Assembly: GCA_963728355.1 (NCBI GenBank)
Contig: CAVSJQ010000002.1
Location: forward strand, 248,001 to 312,000
Source of the DNA: Sva-07 sp963728355
GTDB taxonomy: Bacteria > Actinomycetota > Acidimicrobiia > Acidimicrobiales > Ilumatobacteraceae
DNA length: 64,000 nt
Direction: 5' to 3'
The notes below the pieces were generated by a model. That model had not been told where the DNA came from and did no database searches. It saw nothing but the letters and a program-made list of their open reading frames with translations. Shown piece after piece: positions 43,662-52,479 of this stretch (within the stretch, counting starts at the first letter, position 1; each line of letters opens with the position of its first letter). The position numbers and the translations under genes are program-made.

Positions 43662-45605
43662 GTGTCCCCCCACGACCAGACCCTTCTCGACGACTCCGCA
43701 CGGGTCGATCACGACGCCACCGACGCCCAGGCGAACGTGCGTCATCGCGCCGACATCCGCAACATGGCGATCGTCGCCCACGTCGACCACGGCAAGACCA
43801 CCCTCGTCGACTCGATGCTGCACCAGTCCGGTGCGTTCCGCTCGAACGAAGAGGTCGCCGAGCGCGTCATGGACTCCGGAGACCTCGAACGCGAGAAGGG
43901 CATCACCATCCTCGCCAAGAACACGTCGCTCGTGTGGAACGATCCCCGCAGCGGCGAGGACATCACGCTGAACATCGTCGACACCCCCGGCCACGCCGAC
44001 TTCGGTGGCGAGGTCGAGCGTGCACTCACGATGGTCGACGGCATCGTCCTGCTCGTCGACGCCGCCGAGGGGCCGCTGCCCCAGACGCGATTCGTCTTGC
44101 GCAAGGCCTTGGCCCGCAACCTGCCGGTGATCCTGGTGATCAACAAGGTCGACCGCGCCGACGCCCGCACGCTCGAGGTCATCGACGAGGTGTACGAACT
44201 GTTCTTCGACCTCGACGCCAAGGAACACCAGGTCGAGTTCCCGATCGTCTACTGCTCGGGTCGCGACGGCTGGGCGACGCTCGACCTGGACGAGGCGCAC
44301 CGCATCATCGCCGGCACCGTCGAGAAGAAGAACCTGCAGGAACTCGTCGAGATCCTCCTCGACCACATCCCGGCGCCGACGTATCACGAGGGCGCACCGC
44401 TGCAGGCCTGGGTGACCAACCTCGACGCATCGCCGTACCTGGGGCGTCTGGCGCTGCTGCGCATCATCGAAGGTGAGATCGCCAAGGGCCAGTCGGTTGC
44501 CTGGTGCAAGCGGGACGGCACGGTCGCCCGTGCCCGCATCGCCGAGCTGTTCCTCACCGAGCACCTCACCCGTGTCGCTGTCGATCGTGCCCGACAAGGT
44601 GATCTCGTGGCCGTGGCCGGCATCGAGGAGATCTACATCGGCGAAACCCTCGCCGACCCCGAGAACCCCATCCCGCTGCCCGTGATCACCGTCGACGAGC
44701 CGGCGCTGTCGATGACGATCGGGATCAACACCTCGCCGCTCGCAGGACGCGAAGGGAAGAAGCTGACCGCGCGGCTCGTCAAGAACCGCCTCGACGCGGA
44801 GCTGGTCGGCAACGTGTCGATCCGGGTGCTGCCGACCGAGCGTCCCGACGCCTGGGAGGTCCAGGCCCGTGGCGAGCTGCAGCTGGCGATCCTCGTCGAG
44901 CAGATGCGGCGCGAGGGATTCGAGCTGACCGTCGGCAAGCCGGTGGTGCTGACCCACGAGATCGACGGCACGTTGCACGAGCCGGTCGAGCGGGTCACGA
45001 TCGACGTCCCGCAGGAACACCTCGGTGCGGTTACGCAGCTGCTCGCCGCCCGCAAGGCCCGCATGCAGAACATGACCGGCTCGGCGTGGGTCCGGCTGGA
45101 CTACCAGGTCCCGGCGCGCGGCCTGATCGGCTTCCGCACCGAGTTCCTCACCGAGACCCGCGGCACGGGCGTGATCAGCCACACGTTCGAGGGCTACGAG
45201 CCGTGGGCCGGCGAGATCCGCTCGCGCCAGTCCGGCGTGCTCGTCGCCGACCGTACGGGCCCGGCCACCACCTACGCCATGATGAACCTGCAGGACCGCG
45301 CGGCGATGATGGTCGGCCCGGCCACCGAGGTGTACTGCGGCATGATCGTCGGCGAGAACTCCCGCGCCGGCGACATGGACGTCAACATCTGCCGTGAGAA
45401 GAAGATGACCAACGTCCGCGCCGCGTCGGCCGACGAGACGGTCAAGTTGACACCGCACCGGGTGCTGTCGCTGGAGGGTGCCCTCGAGTTCATCGCCGAC
45501 GACGAGTGCGTCGAGGTCACCCCGCAGAACATCCGCCTGCGCAAGGCCGACCTCGATCCCACCAACCGCGCCCGCGAAGCCAAGCGCCGCAGCCAATCCG
45601 CCTGA
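43662..45605 (+). CDS. typA: TypA/BipA ribosome-associated GTPase
   Basis: This 647-residue translational GTPase helps 50S assembly and growth under stress. The G1 loop is AHVDHGKT, G2 includes EKGIT, G3 is DTPGHADFG and G4 is NKVD. Domains II-III (EF-G-like) and the C-terminal TypA-specific domain (RGLIGFRTEFLTETRG) follow. The GTG at 43662 follows TAGCGT by 8 nt. An N-terminal extension of about 33 residues precedes the usual family start. The upstream gap holds a palindromic repeat and a G-rich tract. Confidence 0.96.
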   Translation: MSPHDQTLLDDSARVDHDATDAQANVRHRADIRNMAIVAHVDHGKTTLVDSMLHQSGAFRSNEEVAERVMDSGDLEREKGITILAKNTSLVWNDPRSGEDITLNIVDTPGHADFGGEVERALTMVDGIVLLVDAAEGPLPQTRFVLRKALARNLPVILVINKVDRADARTLEVIDEVYELFFDLDAKEHQVEFPIVYCSGRDGWATLDLDEAHRIIAGTVEKKNLQELVEILLDHIPAPTYHEGAPLQAWVTNLDASPYLGRLALLRIIEGEIAKGQSVAWCKRDGTVARARIAELFLTEHLTRVAVDRARQGDLVAVAGIEEIYIGETLADPENPIPLPVITVDEPALSMTIGINTSPLAGREGKKLTARLVKNRLDAELVGNVSIRVLPTERPDAWEVQARGELQLAILVEQMRREGFELTVGKPVVLTHEIDGTLHEPVERVTIDVPQEHLGAVTQLLAARKARMQNMTGSAWVRLDYQVPARGLIGFRTEFLTETRGTGVISHTFEGYEPWAGEIRSRQSGVLVADRTGPATTYAMMNLQDRAAMMVGPATEVYCGMIVGENSRAGDMDVNICREKKMTNVRAASADETVKLTPHRVLSLEGALEFIADDECVEVTPQNIRLRKADLDPTNRAREAKRRSQSA

Positions 45606-45612
45606 CGCCGTC

Positions 45613-45647
45613 GTGTGTCACCAGGGGTCAGACCCCGGTTGACACAC
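45613..45647. terminator. hairpin between convergent typA and GH29 genes
   Basis: GTGTGTCA (45613-45620) pairs with TGACACAC (45640-45647), and the inner GGGGTC/GACCCC arms continue the stem with two mismatches. It separates the 3' ends of two convergent genes and probably stops both. The GGGGTCAGACCCC core resembles REP-type palindromes. Confidence 0.65.
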
Positions 45648-47795
45648 CTACGGCCCGCTGGCCGCGGCGGCGTCGGGCTCGTGGAGGTCGATCGCCTCGT
45701 TGTCGTGGGCGTGCAGTCCCGCCACCTCCCACGCGAGCACGCCGATGCGGCAGCGTTCCCACCGGTTGCCGCTCACCTGGCAGTCGGATGCTCCCCACTC
45801 GACGATGCACCCACTGTCGCCGTCGCAGATCGCGTTGGCGTCGATGACCGCCTGGGTGCCGCCGTCGATGTCGATGCCACGCATCGTGTGGTCGACGAAG
45901 TTGCCGTAGACGTGCGCACCCTCGGTCTGCTCGAGATGGATGCCCCACCAGCGTGCCGACACGTTGTTGCCGCGCACGATCGTTCCCGTCGTCTCGGTCG
46001 CCCGGATGCCGCACAGGTGGTCGCGAAACTCGCAGGAGTCGATCTCGTGGCCGCTCCCGCCGATCAGGTGCACGCCGACATCCCAGCGCATGCCCCGGAA
46101 CTCGCTGCGCGACACGGTCAGACGATCGGCGCCGTCGGCGACGATCCCCGTGGCGCTCGTCGCTCGGATCACCACGTCGTCGGCGCGCACCACGATGTGG
46201 CCGTCGATGCGGCAGCCCAGCAACGTGGCGTACGGCCCGCGCACCTCCACCACCGGGGACGGGAACCATGGGACGCGGGACGGGCCGCCGCCGGCACGGA
46301 GATGTTCGAGCCGGGCGTTGCGCTCGAGGACGACCGCGGCCTCGCCACCTCCGTCGATCGTCGTGCGACCGCCGCCGAGTCCGCGCACGATCACACCGGC
46401 GGGCACCGTGACCGGTCCGACGTAGGTGCCGTCGCCGAGTTGCACGATGTCGCCGGGCGAGGCGTCGCCCACCAACCCGGCGAGCTGGATCGGCTCACGG
46501 GGCTGCGGTGCAAAGAGTTCGATCGGCCGTTCCGCGGGCGACAGCACCAGCCGGTACACGGCGACATCGTCGATCCGCCCGTGCCGCGACCGCCGTTCGA
46601 GTGACGACCGTCCACCGTCGACGTGCAGGCCGTCGTCGCCGTGATGGAACCGGACCGGCGCTTCGTCACGCTCGACGGCGTCGACCCGGTAGCGGTCTGG
46701 CGTGACCGCAGCGAACCGACCGCGGCCGGAGAGATCGACGGCATGGAGCTCGCCGTCGAGGCGCAGGTACCTGACGGCACCGTCGCCCCACGTGTCCCAC
46801 GGCGTCGCGTCGTCGATCAGTCGTTGGTGGCGTCGGATCCACCGCCCGGCTGCTTCCAGGGGGGAGCGCTGCAACTCCGGCACGGTGCCGTCGGCGGCGG
46901 GACCGACGTTGAGCAGCAGGTGTCCGCCCTTGGCGACGACCTCGGTCAGCAGCGCCACGATGTCGAATCCCGACAGGTGGTGCTCGGCTCGCTCGGCGCG
47001 GTTGTGGCAGAAACTCGACGCGATCGCGCGGCACAGCTCCCACGGCCCGTCGACCAAGCCGCCGGGTGGCTCGTACTCGAACGTGCGCACGAGCTCGGGG
47101 CTGCCGGCCGGGACGTCGTCGGCGGCGGCCCACCACCGGTCGTTGACGACCACGTTCGGATCGATCGTCCGGACCCGTTCGAGCAGCTCGCGCGTGCGCC
47201 AGACGTCGGGACCGTGTCCCCAGTGGCCGTCGCCCCACAGGACGCTCGACCCGTACCGCTCGACGAGATCGAGCACGTGGGGGTGCAGCACCTCGGTGAC
47301 GTACGAAGAGTCGGGGTAACGAGCATCGCCCCAGTCGAGCAGCGAGTAGTACGTGCCGAAGACGACGTCGTTGCGCTCGCACGCCGCGGCGTACTCGGCG
47401 AGCACGTTGCGCCGCGGACCGCCGTGCAGGACGGTGCGCTCGGTGTTCGGCGCATCCCACCACGACCACCCGTCGTGGTGCTTGGCGACCAGCACGCTGT
47501 AGCCGGCGCCCGCATCGCGCACCAGTCGCGCCCAGTCCTCGGCGTCGAACCGGTCGTAGGTGAGCAGCGGCAGGAAGTCGTCGTAGCGCTCGATGTGGCC
47601 CCACCGGTCGCGATGGTGTGCGAGCACTTCGACCATCGGACGCGGGTGCACCACGACGTCGGCGACGTCCTCACCCAGATGGCTGCGATACCAGTCGGAG
47701 TACTCACCGATCGGCGACCAGGCGGGCACCGTCGCCAGGTTCGAGTGGACGAAGATGCCGAATCGCCGCTGGTTCCACCATGTCGGCATGCTCAT
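45648..47795 (-). CDS. GH29 alpha-L-fucosidase fused to a right-handed beta-helix domain
   Basis: This 715-residue protein begins with a GH29 catalytic barrel (about 1-330): WWNQRRFGIFVHSN, AKHHDGWSWWDAPNT and the nucleophile aspartate of LWGDGHWGHGPDVW (about 195). A linker beta-domain is followed by a parallel beta-helix (about 480-715) of short coils with repeated HIVVRADDV-like turns. GH29 removes terminal alpha-fucose and the helix may bind the polysaccharide. No signal peptide is evident, so the site of action is unclear. The ATG at 47795 gives the standard GH29 N-terminus. It is divergent from the acyltransferase. Confidence 0.85.
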   Translation of the reverse strand: MSMPTWWNQRRFGIFVHSNLATVPAWSPIGEYSDWYRSHLGEDVADVVVHPRPMVEVLAHHRDRWGHIERYDDFLPLLTYDRFDAEDWARLVRDAGAGYSVLVAKHHDGWSWWDAPNTERTVLHGGPRRNVLAEYAAACERNDVVFGTYYSLLDWGDARYPDSSYVTEVLHPHVLDLVERYGSSVLWGDGHWGHGPDVWRTRELLERVRTIDPNVVVNDRWWAAADDVPAGSPELVRTFEYEPPGGLVDGPWELCRAIASSFCHNRAERAEHHLSGFDIVALLTEVVAKGGHLLLNVGPAADGTVPELQRSPLEAAGRWIRRHQRLIDDATPWDTWGDGAVRYLRLDGELHAVDLSGRGRFAAVTPDRYRVDAVERDEAPVRFHHGDDGLHVDGGRSSLERRSRHGRIDDVAVYRLVLSPAERPIELFAPQPREPIQLAGLVGDASPGDIVQLGDGTYVGPVTVPAGVIVRGLGGGRTTIDGGGEAAVVLERNARLEHLRAGGGPSRVPWFPSPVVEVRGPYATLLGCRIDGHIVVRADDVVIRATSATGIVADGADRLTVSRSEFRGMRWDVGVHLIGGSGHEIDSCEFRDHLCGIRATETTGTIVRGNNVSARWWGIHLEQTEGAHVYGNFVDHTMRGIDIDGGTQAVIDANAICDGDSGCIVEWGASDCQVSGNRWERCRIGVLAWEVAGLHAHDNEAIDLHEPDAAAASGP

Positions 47796-47897
47796 CGGGT
47801 CGCCATTGTCGCGCACGCCGGGTGCGCTGACGAACCCGCCAGGCCGCGCCGTGGTCCCGCGTGCCGCCACGCCCATCCTGGAGATACCTTGCCAGCG
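47796..47897. promoter_or_regulatory. divergent promoter pair, fucosidase and acyltransferase
   Basis: TACCTT (47885-47890) lies 7 nt before the acyltransferase GTG. GACAAT (complement of 47805-47810) lies 9 nt before the fucosidase ATG. Both fit the -10 pattern seen at other starts in this window. Confidence 0.5.
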
Positions 47898-50423
47898 GTG
47901 AAGTATGTCGCGGGACTGGACGGGTTGCGTGCCCTTGCCGTGCTCGCCGTGCTGTTGTTCCACGCAGAGTTCTCGTTCGCCTCCGGTGGATTCCTGGGCG
48001 TGTCGCTGTTCTTCACGTTGTCGGGTTTCCTGATCACCACCTTGCTCATCGACGAGCACGAATCGACCGGCACGCTGTCGTTACGGCGGTTCTACGGGCG
48101 CCGTGCGCGGCGGTTGCTACCCGCCGCCTATGCATCCCTGCTGCTCGTGGCGGCACTGTCGCCCTGGTGGGCCGCCGGCCAACTCCGGTCGCTGCCCGGC
48201 GACCTGCTCGCCGCCGTCGCCAACGTCGCCAACTGGCGGTTCGCGTTCTCGTCGACGAGCTACGAGGACATCTTCCTCGGCGACTCGAGCCCCGTCGCGC
48301 ACTTCTGGTCACTGGCGATCGAGGAGCAGATCTACCTGGTGCTGCCACTGGTGGTGTTCGTGGCGATCCGGCGTGGCCGACGCACGCTCGGTGTCGTCAC
48401 TGCGGTACTGCTGGCGGCGTCGATCCTGGCGACGCTGCTGACCTCGGATCGTGACCTGGTCTACAACGGCACGCACACCCGCGCCGCCGAACTGCTCGTC
48501 GGTGTCGCACTCGCCCAGTTGCTGCGCCTCCGGCGCATTCCGTCGTCGACCGGTCGCTCCCCGGTGGTGCCCGGGCTGGCGGCGTCGTTGATCTTCGTCG
48601 GGCTCGTGGCGGTGGCGTCGCTCCAGCAGGCGTGGATCTACGGCGGCGGGCTCGTCGGGGTGGCGCTCGTGTCGGCCGTCCTCATCGCCGCCGTGGTCGA
48701 TGGGCGGTTCCCCGCACGCCTCCTCGAAGCGGCGCCGCTGGTGGCGATCGGCAAGGTCAGCTACGGCCTCTACCTGTACCACTGGCCGGTCTTCCTCCTG
48801 CTCGACGCCGAACGAACCGGCTTGGAACAGGTGCCGTTGTTCGCACTGCGATGCGGCGTGACCGCCCTGCTCACCGTCGGTTCGTACGCGTTGATCGAGC
48901 AGCCGGTGCGCCGGGGAAGGGTGGTCGGGCGCGACCGCGCCCTGGTGCCGACGATGCTGGCTGCAGCAGCGGTCGTGGTCGTCGTTGCGGTGGCGGTGGT
49001 GCCGACCCGGGGGCTGACCGAGACGGAACAGCTGCTGGCGCTGGGCGAGAACGAGGTCGTCGAGTTCGAGTCGCCGACCCCTGCCGTTCCTGCGGGCCTG
49101 CAGGCGGCTCCACCGGCGGCGACGGACGACGCCGCATCCGCCCGCTCGGCTACCGATCAGGTGGAGACGACGCCGGCGACTCCGATCGAGGCGCCGGCGA
49201 GCGTCGCGGTGATCGGCAGCGAGCCGTTGACCGTGTCGGCCCTGCTCGCGGCGGACCGGCGCAACGAGTTCGCCGTCGTTGACGATGTCCGCCCCGACTG
49301 CCCGCTGTCCAGTGCGGCGACGCCAGGCTGCAGCCGTCTCGTCGATCGCTGGACCGCCATCGCCGCCGCTGGTCCGGTCGACGTGCTGATCCTGGTCACC
49401 AACGGCGCCGAACTCCACGATGCGCTCGCCAAGAAGCTCGCAGCGATCACCGACGACGAGCTCATCGCCCTCGGCGCCGCCGACGAGGCGGCCATCACCG
49501 AGATCCTCGTGACGATCGACGCGGCCCTCGGCGCCGGTACCGACGTGCTCTGGTACACGCCGGTACACCCCGAGTCGCCGTTCTTCCGGCACTTCTCGCG
49601 AATCGGTGTCGAGCGACCCGGCGCCCGTACCGTCGTCGGCGGTGCGGCAACGATGGTCGACGCCCTTCGAGAGGCGGTCGCCGATCGCCGGGCCCTCGAG
49701 CGTGGCGACACCGTCGACGAGGGGGCACTCGACGTGCTGGTCATCGGCGACTCGACGTCGTTGAACTTCGCCCGGGCACTCCACGACGGCAGCGACGGGC
49801 GGCTCTCCGTGCTGTGGGCGGGCGCCAACGGGTGCCCGCTGGCGGCGGTCGAGGCGACGCGTGGACGCTCCGATGCGGTCTGGGCCGAGCCCGGTTGTGT
49901 CCCCTGGAACGTCAAGGTGCCGCCAGTCGTGGCATCGTTCGCGCCCGACGTGCTGCTGGTGATGACCGGGCCGATGGAGTTGCACGAGCACCGCTTCGCC
50001 GGGGATCCGAACGGTCGGATCGCGACCGATCCCGTCTTCGCGTCGGCCCGCGAGACGCAGCTCGCAGAGTTGCTGGCAGCGGTCGGCGCCGACCTGCCCG
50101 TGCTGATCGCCGACCTCCCGACGATCGCCGAGGGACGCTTCTCGAGCCCCGAGATGGTCTCACCCGACCGGCTCGATGCCGTCAACGCCCAGATCGTCGA
50201 GTGGGACCAACAATTCGCCCAGGTCGCCCGCTTCCCGTACCGTGAGACGCTCGAAGCAGCAGAAGCGGCGCGTCCGGCCGACGACCAGATCCGCTCCGAC
50301 GGCATCCATCCCGACGTCGGGCCGCTCGCTCAGCTCGCACGTGACACCTACGTCGCGGAACTGATCGCACTCACCGAACGGGTACGCACCGAGATGGCGG
50401 CGCCCGCCACCCTCGACGGGTGA
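47898..50423 (+). CDS. membrane acyltransferase with C-terminal SGNH-like regions (OatA-like)
   Basis: This 841-residue protein has an acyltransferase-3 membrane domain (about 1-370, ten or more helices) with the start YVAGLDGLRALAVLAVLLFHA and the active-site histidine in LFHAEFSF. An extracytoplasmic part follows. Its second half is a GDSL/SGNH esterase with VIGDSTSLN (about 615) and the DGIHPD pair (about 801-804). The first half (VIGSEPLT, about 437) looks like a decayed SGNH start without the aspartate. Such proteins acetylate envelope glycans or peptidoglycan. The GTG start follows TACCTT by 7 nt. Its stop overlaps a possible GTG start of larE. Confidence 0.88.
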   Translation: MKYVAGLDGLRALAVLAVLLFHAEFSFASGGFLGVSLFFTLSGFLITTLLIDEHESTGTLSLRRFYGRRARRLLPAAYASLLLVAALSPWWAAGQLRSLPGDLLAAVANVANWRFAFSSTSYEDIFLGDSSPVAHFWSLAIEEQIYLVLPLVVFVAIRRGRRTLGVVTAVLLAASILATLLTSDRDLVYNGTHTRAAELLVGVALAQLLRLRRIPSSTGRSPVVPGLAASLIFVGLVAVASLQQAWIYGGGLVGVALVSAVLIAAVVDGRFPARLLEAAPLVAIGKVSYGLYLYHWPVFLLLDAERTGLEQVPLFALRCGVTALLTVGSYALIEQPVRRGRVVGRDRALVPTMLAAAAVVVVVAVAVVPTRGLTETEQLLALGENEVVEFESPTPAVPAGLQAAPPAATDDAASARSATDQVETTPATPIEAPASVAVIGSEPLTVSALLAADRRNEFAVVDDVRPDCPLSSAATPGCSRLVDRWTAIAAAGPVDVLILVTNGAELHDALAKKLAAITDDELIALGAADEAAITEILVTIDAALGAGTDVLWYTPVHPESPFFRHFSRIGVERPGARTVVGGAATMVDALREAVADRRALERGDTVDEGALDVLVIGDSTSLNFARALHDGSDGRLSVLWAGANGCPLAAVEATRGRSDAVWAEPGCVPWNVKVPPVVASFAPDVLLVMTGPMELHEHRFAGDPNGRIATDPVFASARETQLAELLAAVGADLPVLIADLPTIAEGRFSSPEMVSPDRLDAVNAQIVEWDQQFAQVARFPYRETLEAAEAARPADDQIRSDGIHPDVGPLAQLARDTYVAELIALTERVRTEMAAPATLDG

Positions 50424-50461
50424 GCGTGGACGGCTCGGTGTCGTCACGTCATACTGCAACG

Positions 50462-51319
50462 ATGGCTGCGCTGCGAATCGACCACCCGGCTGGATCGTCG
50501 TCGGCCGCGGCGGCCGTGATCGTCGACCCGGCACTGGCCGACAAGGTCGCCGCACTCGAGCGTGAGCTGCTCCGTCTGGAGCGGGTGGTCGTGGCATTCA
50601 GCGGCGGCGCAGATTCGGCATTTCTCGCCGCGGCCGCCACCCGGGTCCTGGGTGCCGCGAGCGCCCACGCCGTCACGGCGGTGTCGCCGTCACTCGCCGG
50701 CGACGAGGAAGCCGACTGCCGTGCGCTCGCGGGCGAGTGGGGACTGCGGTGGACGGCCGTCGTCACGTCGGAGATGGAACGCGCCGCGTACCGGCTGAAC
50801 GACACCGACCGCTGCTACCACTGCAAGGCCGAGTTGATGGATGTCGTCGGCCCGATCGCCACGACGGAGAAGGCGACCGTCGTGTTGGGGGTGAACCTCG
50901 ACGACCTCGGCGACCACCGGCCCGGCCAGCGTGCCGCCGGCGAGGCGGGCGCCGAGTTCCCGCTCGTCGCCGCCGGGTTCACCAAGGACGACGTTCGTGC
51001 CGCCTCCCGCGCGATGGGCCTGCGCACCTGGGACAAGCCCGCCGCGGCGTGCCTGGCGAGCCGGATCCCCTACGGCACCGGCGTGTCGGTCGAGATCCTC
51101 GGGCGAGTCGACCGTGCCGAGGTCGCGCTCCACCGGCTCGGCTTCGCGCAGGTCCGTGTGCGGCACTACGACGACACGGCCCGCATCGAGGTCGAACTCG
51201 ACGACCTGCCGAGGGTGATCGACGAACGGGACGCCATCGTCACGGCGGTCCGCGGTGCCGGTTACCGGTACGTCACCGTCGACCTCGAGGGCTTCCGCAG
51301 CGGCAACCTCAACGACTGA
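50462..51319 (+). CDS. larE: LarE-like ATP-dependent sulfur transferase
   Basis: This 285-residue PP-loop protein matches LarE, which sacrifices its own cysteine sulfur to build the nickel-pincer nucleotide cofactor. The PP-loop is SGGADSA (about 47), followed by CYHCKAELM and PAAACLASRIPYG, whose cysteine aligns with the sacrificial one. No larB, larC or lactate racemase is nearby, so a different acceptor is possible. The N-terminal 30 residues are longer than usual. ATG 50462 has CATACT 6 nt upstream. GTG 50420, overlapping the acyltransferase stop, is the alternative. Confidence 0.83.
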   Translation: MAALRIDHPAGSSSAAAAVIVDPALADKVAALERELLRLERVVVAFSGGADSAFLAAAATRVLGAASAHAVTAVSPSLAGDEEADCRALAGEWGLRWTAVVTSEMERAAYRLNDTDRCYHCKAELMDVVGPIATTEKATVVLGVNLDDLGDHRPGQRAAGEAGAEFPLVAAGFTKDDVRAASRAMGLRTWDKPAAACLASRIPYGTGVSVEILGRVDRAEVALHRLGFAQVRVRHYDDTARIEVELDDLPRVIDERDAIVTAVRGAGYRYVTVDLEGFRSGNLND

Positions 51320-51396
51320 TCCGGATCGCTGCCCACGGTCCGGGCGACGTCGTCCGATTGCAGCCATCGCAGCGCCCACACGTAACGTTCGGCGCC

Positions 51397-52440
51397 ATGA
51401 AACTGTCGATGGGCATCAACTACTCGGGCGACTTCCATGCGGACGTGGAGAAGGTCGTCGAACTGGAGAAGGCCGGCCTCGACGTCGTCTGGGTGCCCGA
51501 GGCCTACAGCTTCGACGCCGTGTCGCAGATGGGCTTTCTCGCAGCCAAGACGTCGACGATCGAGATCGGGTCGGGAATCCTCAACGTGTTCTCCCGCACC
51601 GCCACGTGCATGGCGCAGACCGCAGCCGGCCTCGACTACGTCTCGAACGGCCGGTTCATCCTCGGCCTCGGCGCGTCTGGACCACAGGTGATCGAAGGTT
51701 TCCACGGCGTGCCGTACGAGAAGCCGATGCCGCGCATCCGTGACTACATCAACGTGTGCCGGATGACGTGGCGGCGCGAGAAGGTGGTCTACGACGGCCC
51801 GACCACCAAGATCCCGTTGCCCGAGGGCGAGGGGACCGGGCTCGGCAAGCCCCTGAAGTTGATCAACCATCCGGTCCGCGAGAACATCCCGATCTTCTGG
51901 GCGAGCCTGATGGGACAGTCGGTGAAGAACACCGCCAAGTACGCCGACGGCTGGCTGCCGATCTTCTTCGACCCCGACAAGTTCCGGTCGGTCTGGGGCG
52001 ACGACCTCGAGGCCGGCACCGCAGAGCGCGATCCCGACCTCGGCCGACTGCAGATCTCCGCTGGTGGCATGGTGGCGATCGGCGACGAGTTCACCGGCGA
52101 CGCCCAGCAACGGATCCTCGACTTCGCCCGTCCGAATGCGGCGCTGTACATCGGCGGGATGGGCGCTCGCGACAAGAACTTCTACAACACGATCTGTCAG
52201 CGCTACGGCTACGTCGACGAGGCCGCCGAGATCCAGGACCTCTACCTGTCCGGCAAGAAGGAAGAGGCCGCAGCGGCCGTTCCCGGCGAACTGCTCGAGA
52301 AGTCGAATCTCGTCGGCCCCGCCGGCTACGTGAAGGAACGCATCGCCGCGTTCAAGGAAGCCGGCGTCACGCACCTGTCGGTCAACCCCGTCGGCGGCAA
52401 CGCCGTCGAGACGATCGAACAGCTCAAATCGTTGCTCTGA
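51397..52440 (+). CDS. LLM-class F420-dependent oxidoreductase
   Basis: This 347-residue luciferase-fold protein begins MKLSMGINYSGDF and has VWVPEAYSFDAVSQMG, GSGILNVFSRTATCMAQ and GRFILGLGASGPQVIEGFHG, as in actinobacterial F420 enzymes. It ends ETIEQLKSLL. It likely uses reduced F420 on an unsaturated or xenobiotic substrate. TAACGT lies 8 nt before the ATG. It is not linked to the LLM gene at 33748, which is shorter. A terminator-like repeat begins one base past its stop. Confidence 0.88.
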   Translation: MKLSMGINYSGDFHADVEKVVELEKAGLDVVWVPEAYSFDAVSQMGFLAAKTSTIEIGSGILNVFSRTATCMAQTAAGLDYVSNGRFILGLGASGPQVIEGFHGVPYEKPMPRIRDYINVCRMTWRREKVVYDGPTTKIPLPEGEGTGLGKPLKLINHPVRENIPIFWASLMGQSVKNTAKYADGWLPIFFDPDKFRSVWGDDLEAGTAERDPDLGRLQISAGGMVAIGDEFTGDAQQRILDFARPNAALYIGGMGARDKNFYNTICQRYGYVDEAAEIQDLYLSGKKEEAAAAVPGELLEKSNLVGPAGYVKERIAAFKEAGVTHLSVNPVGGNAVETIEQLKSLL

Positions 52441-52473
52441 CCTGTCTTTTCGGGTCGGGTCCGGACGGACAGG
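52441..52473 (+). terminator. terminator-like repeat, GGGTCGGGTCCGGA family
   Basis: CCTGTC (52441-52446) pairs with GACAGG (52468-52473), enclosing the palindrome GTCCGGAC. It sits directly after the LLM stop and 6 nt before the 3' end of the convergent VWA gene. Confidence 0.6.
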
Positions 52474-52479
52474 TTCGGC

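Noticed and set aside
46623..47897. N-terminal extension of the acyltransferase by more than 400 residues
   Set aside because: It is antisense to the fucosidase gene and has no domain sequence; the true start is the GTG at 47898 beside a TACCTT element.
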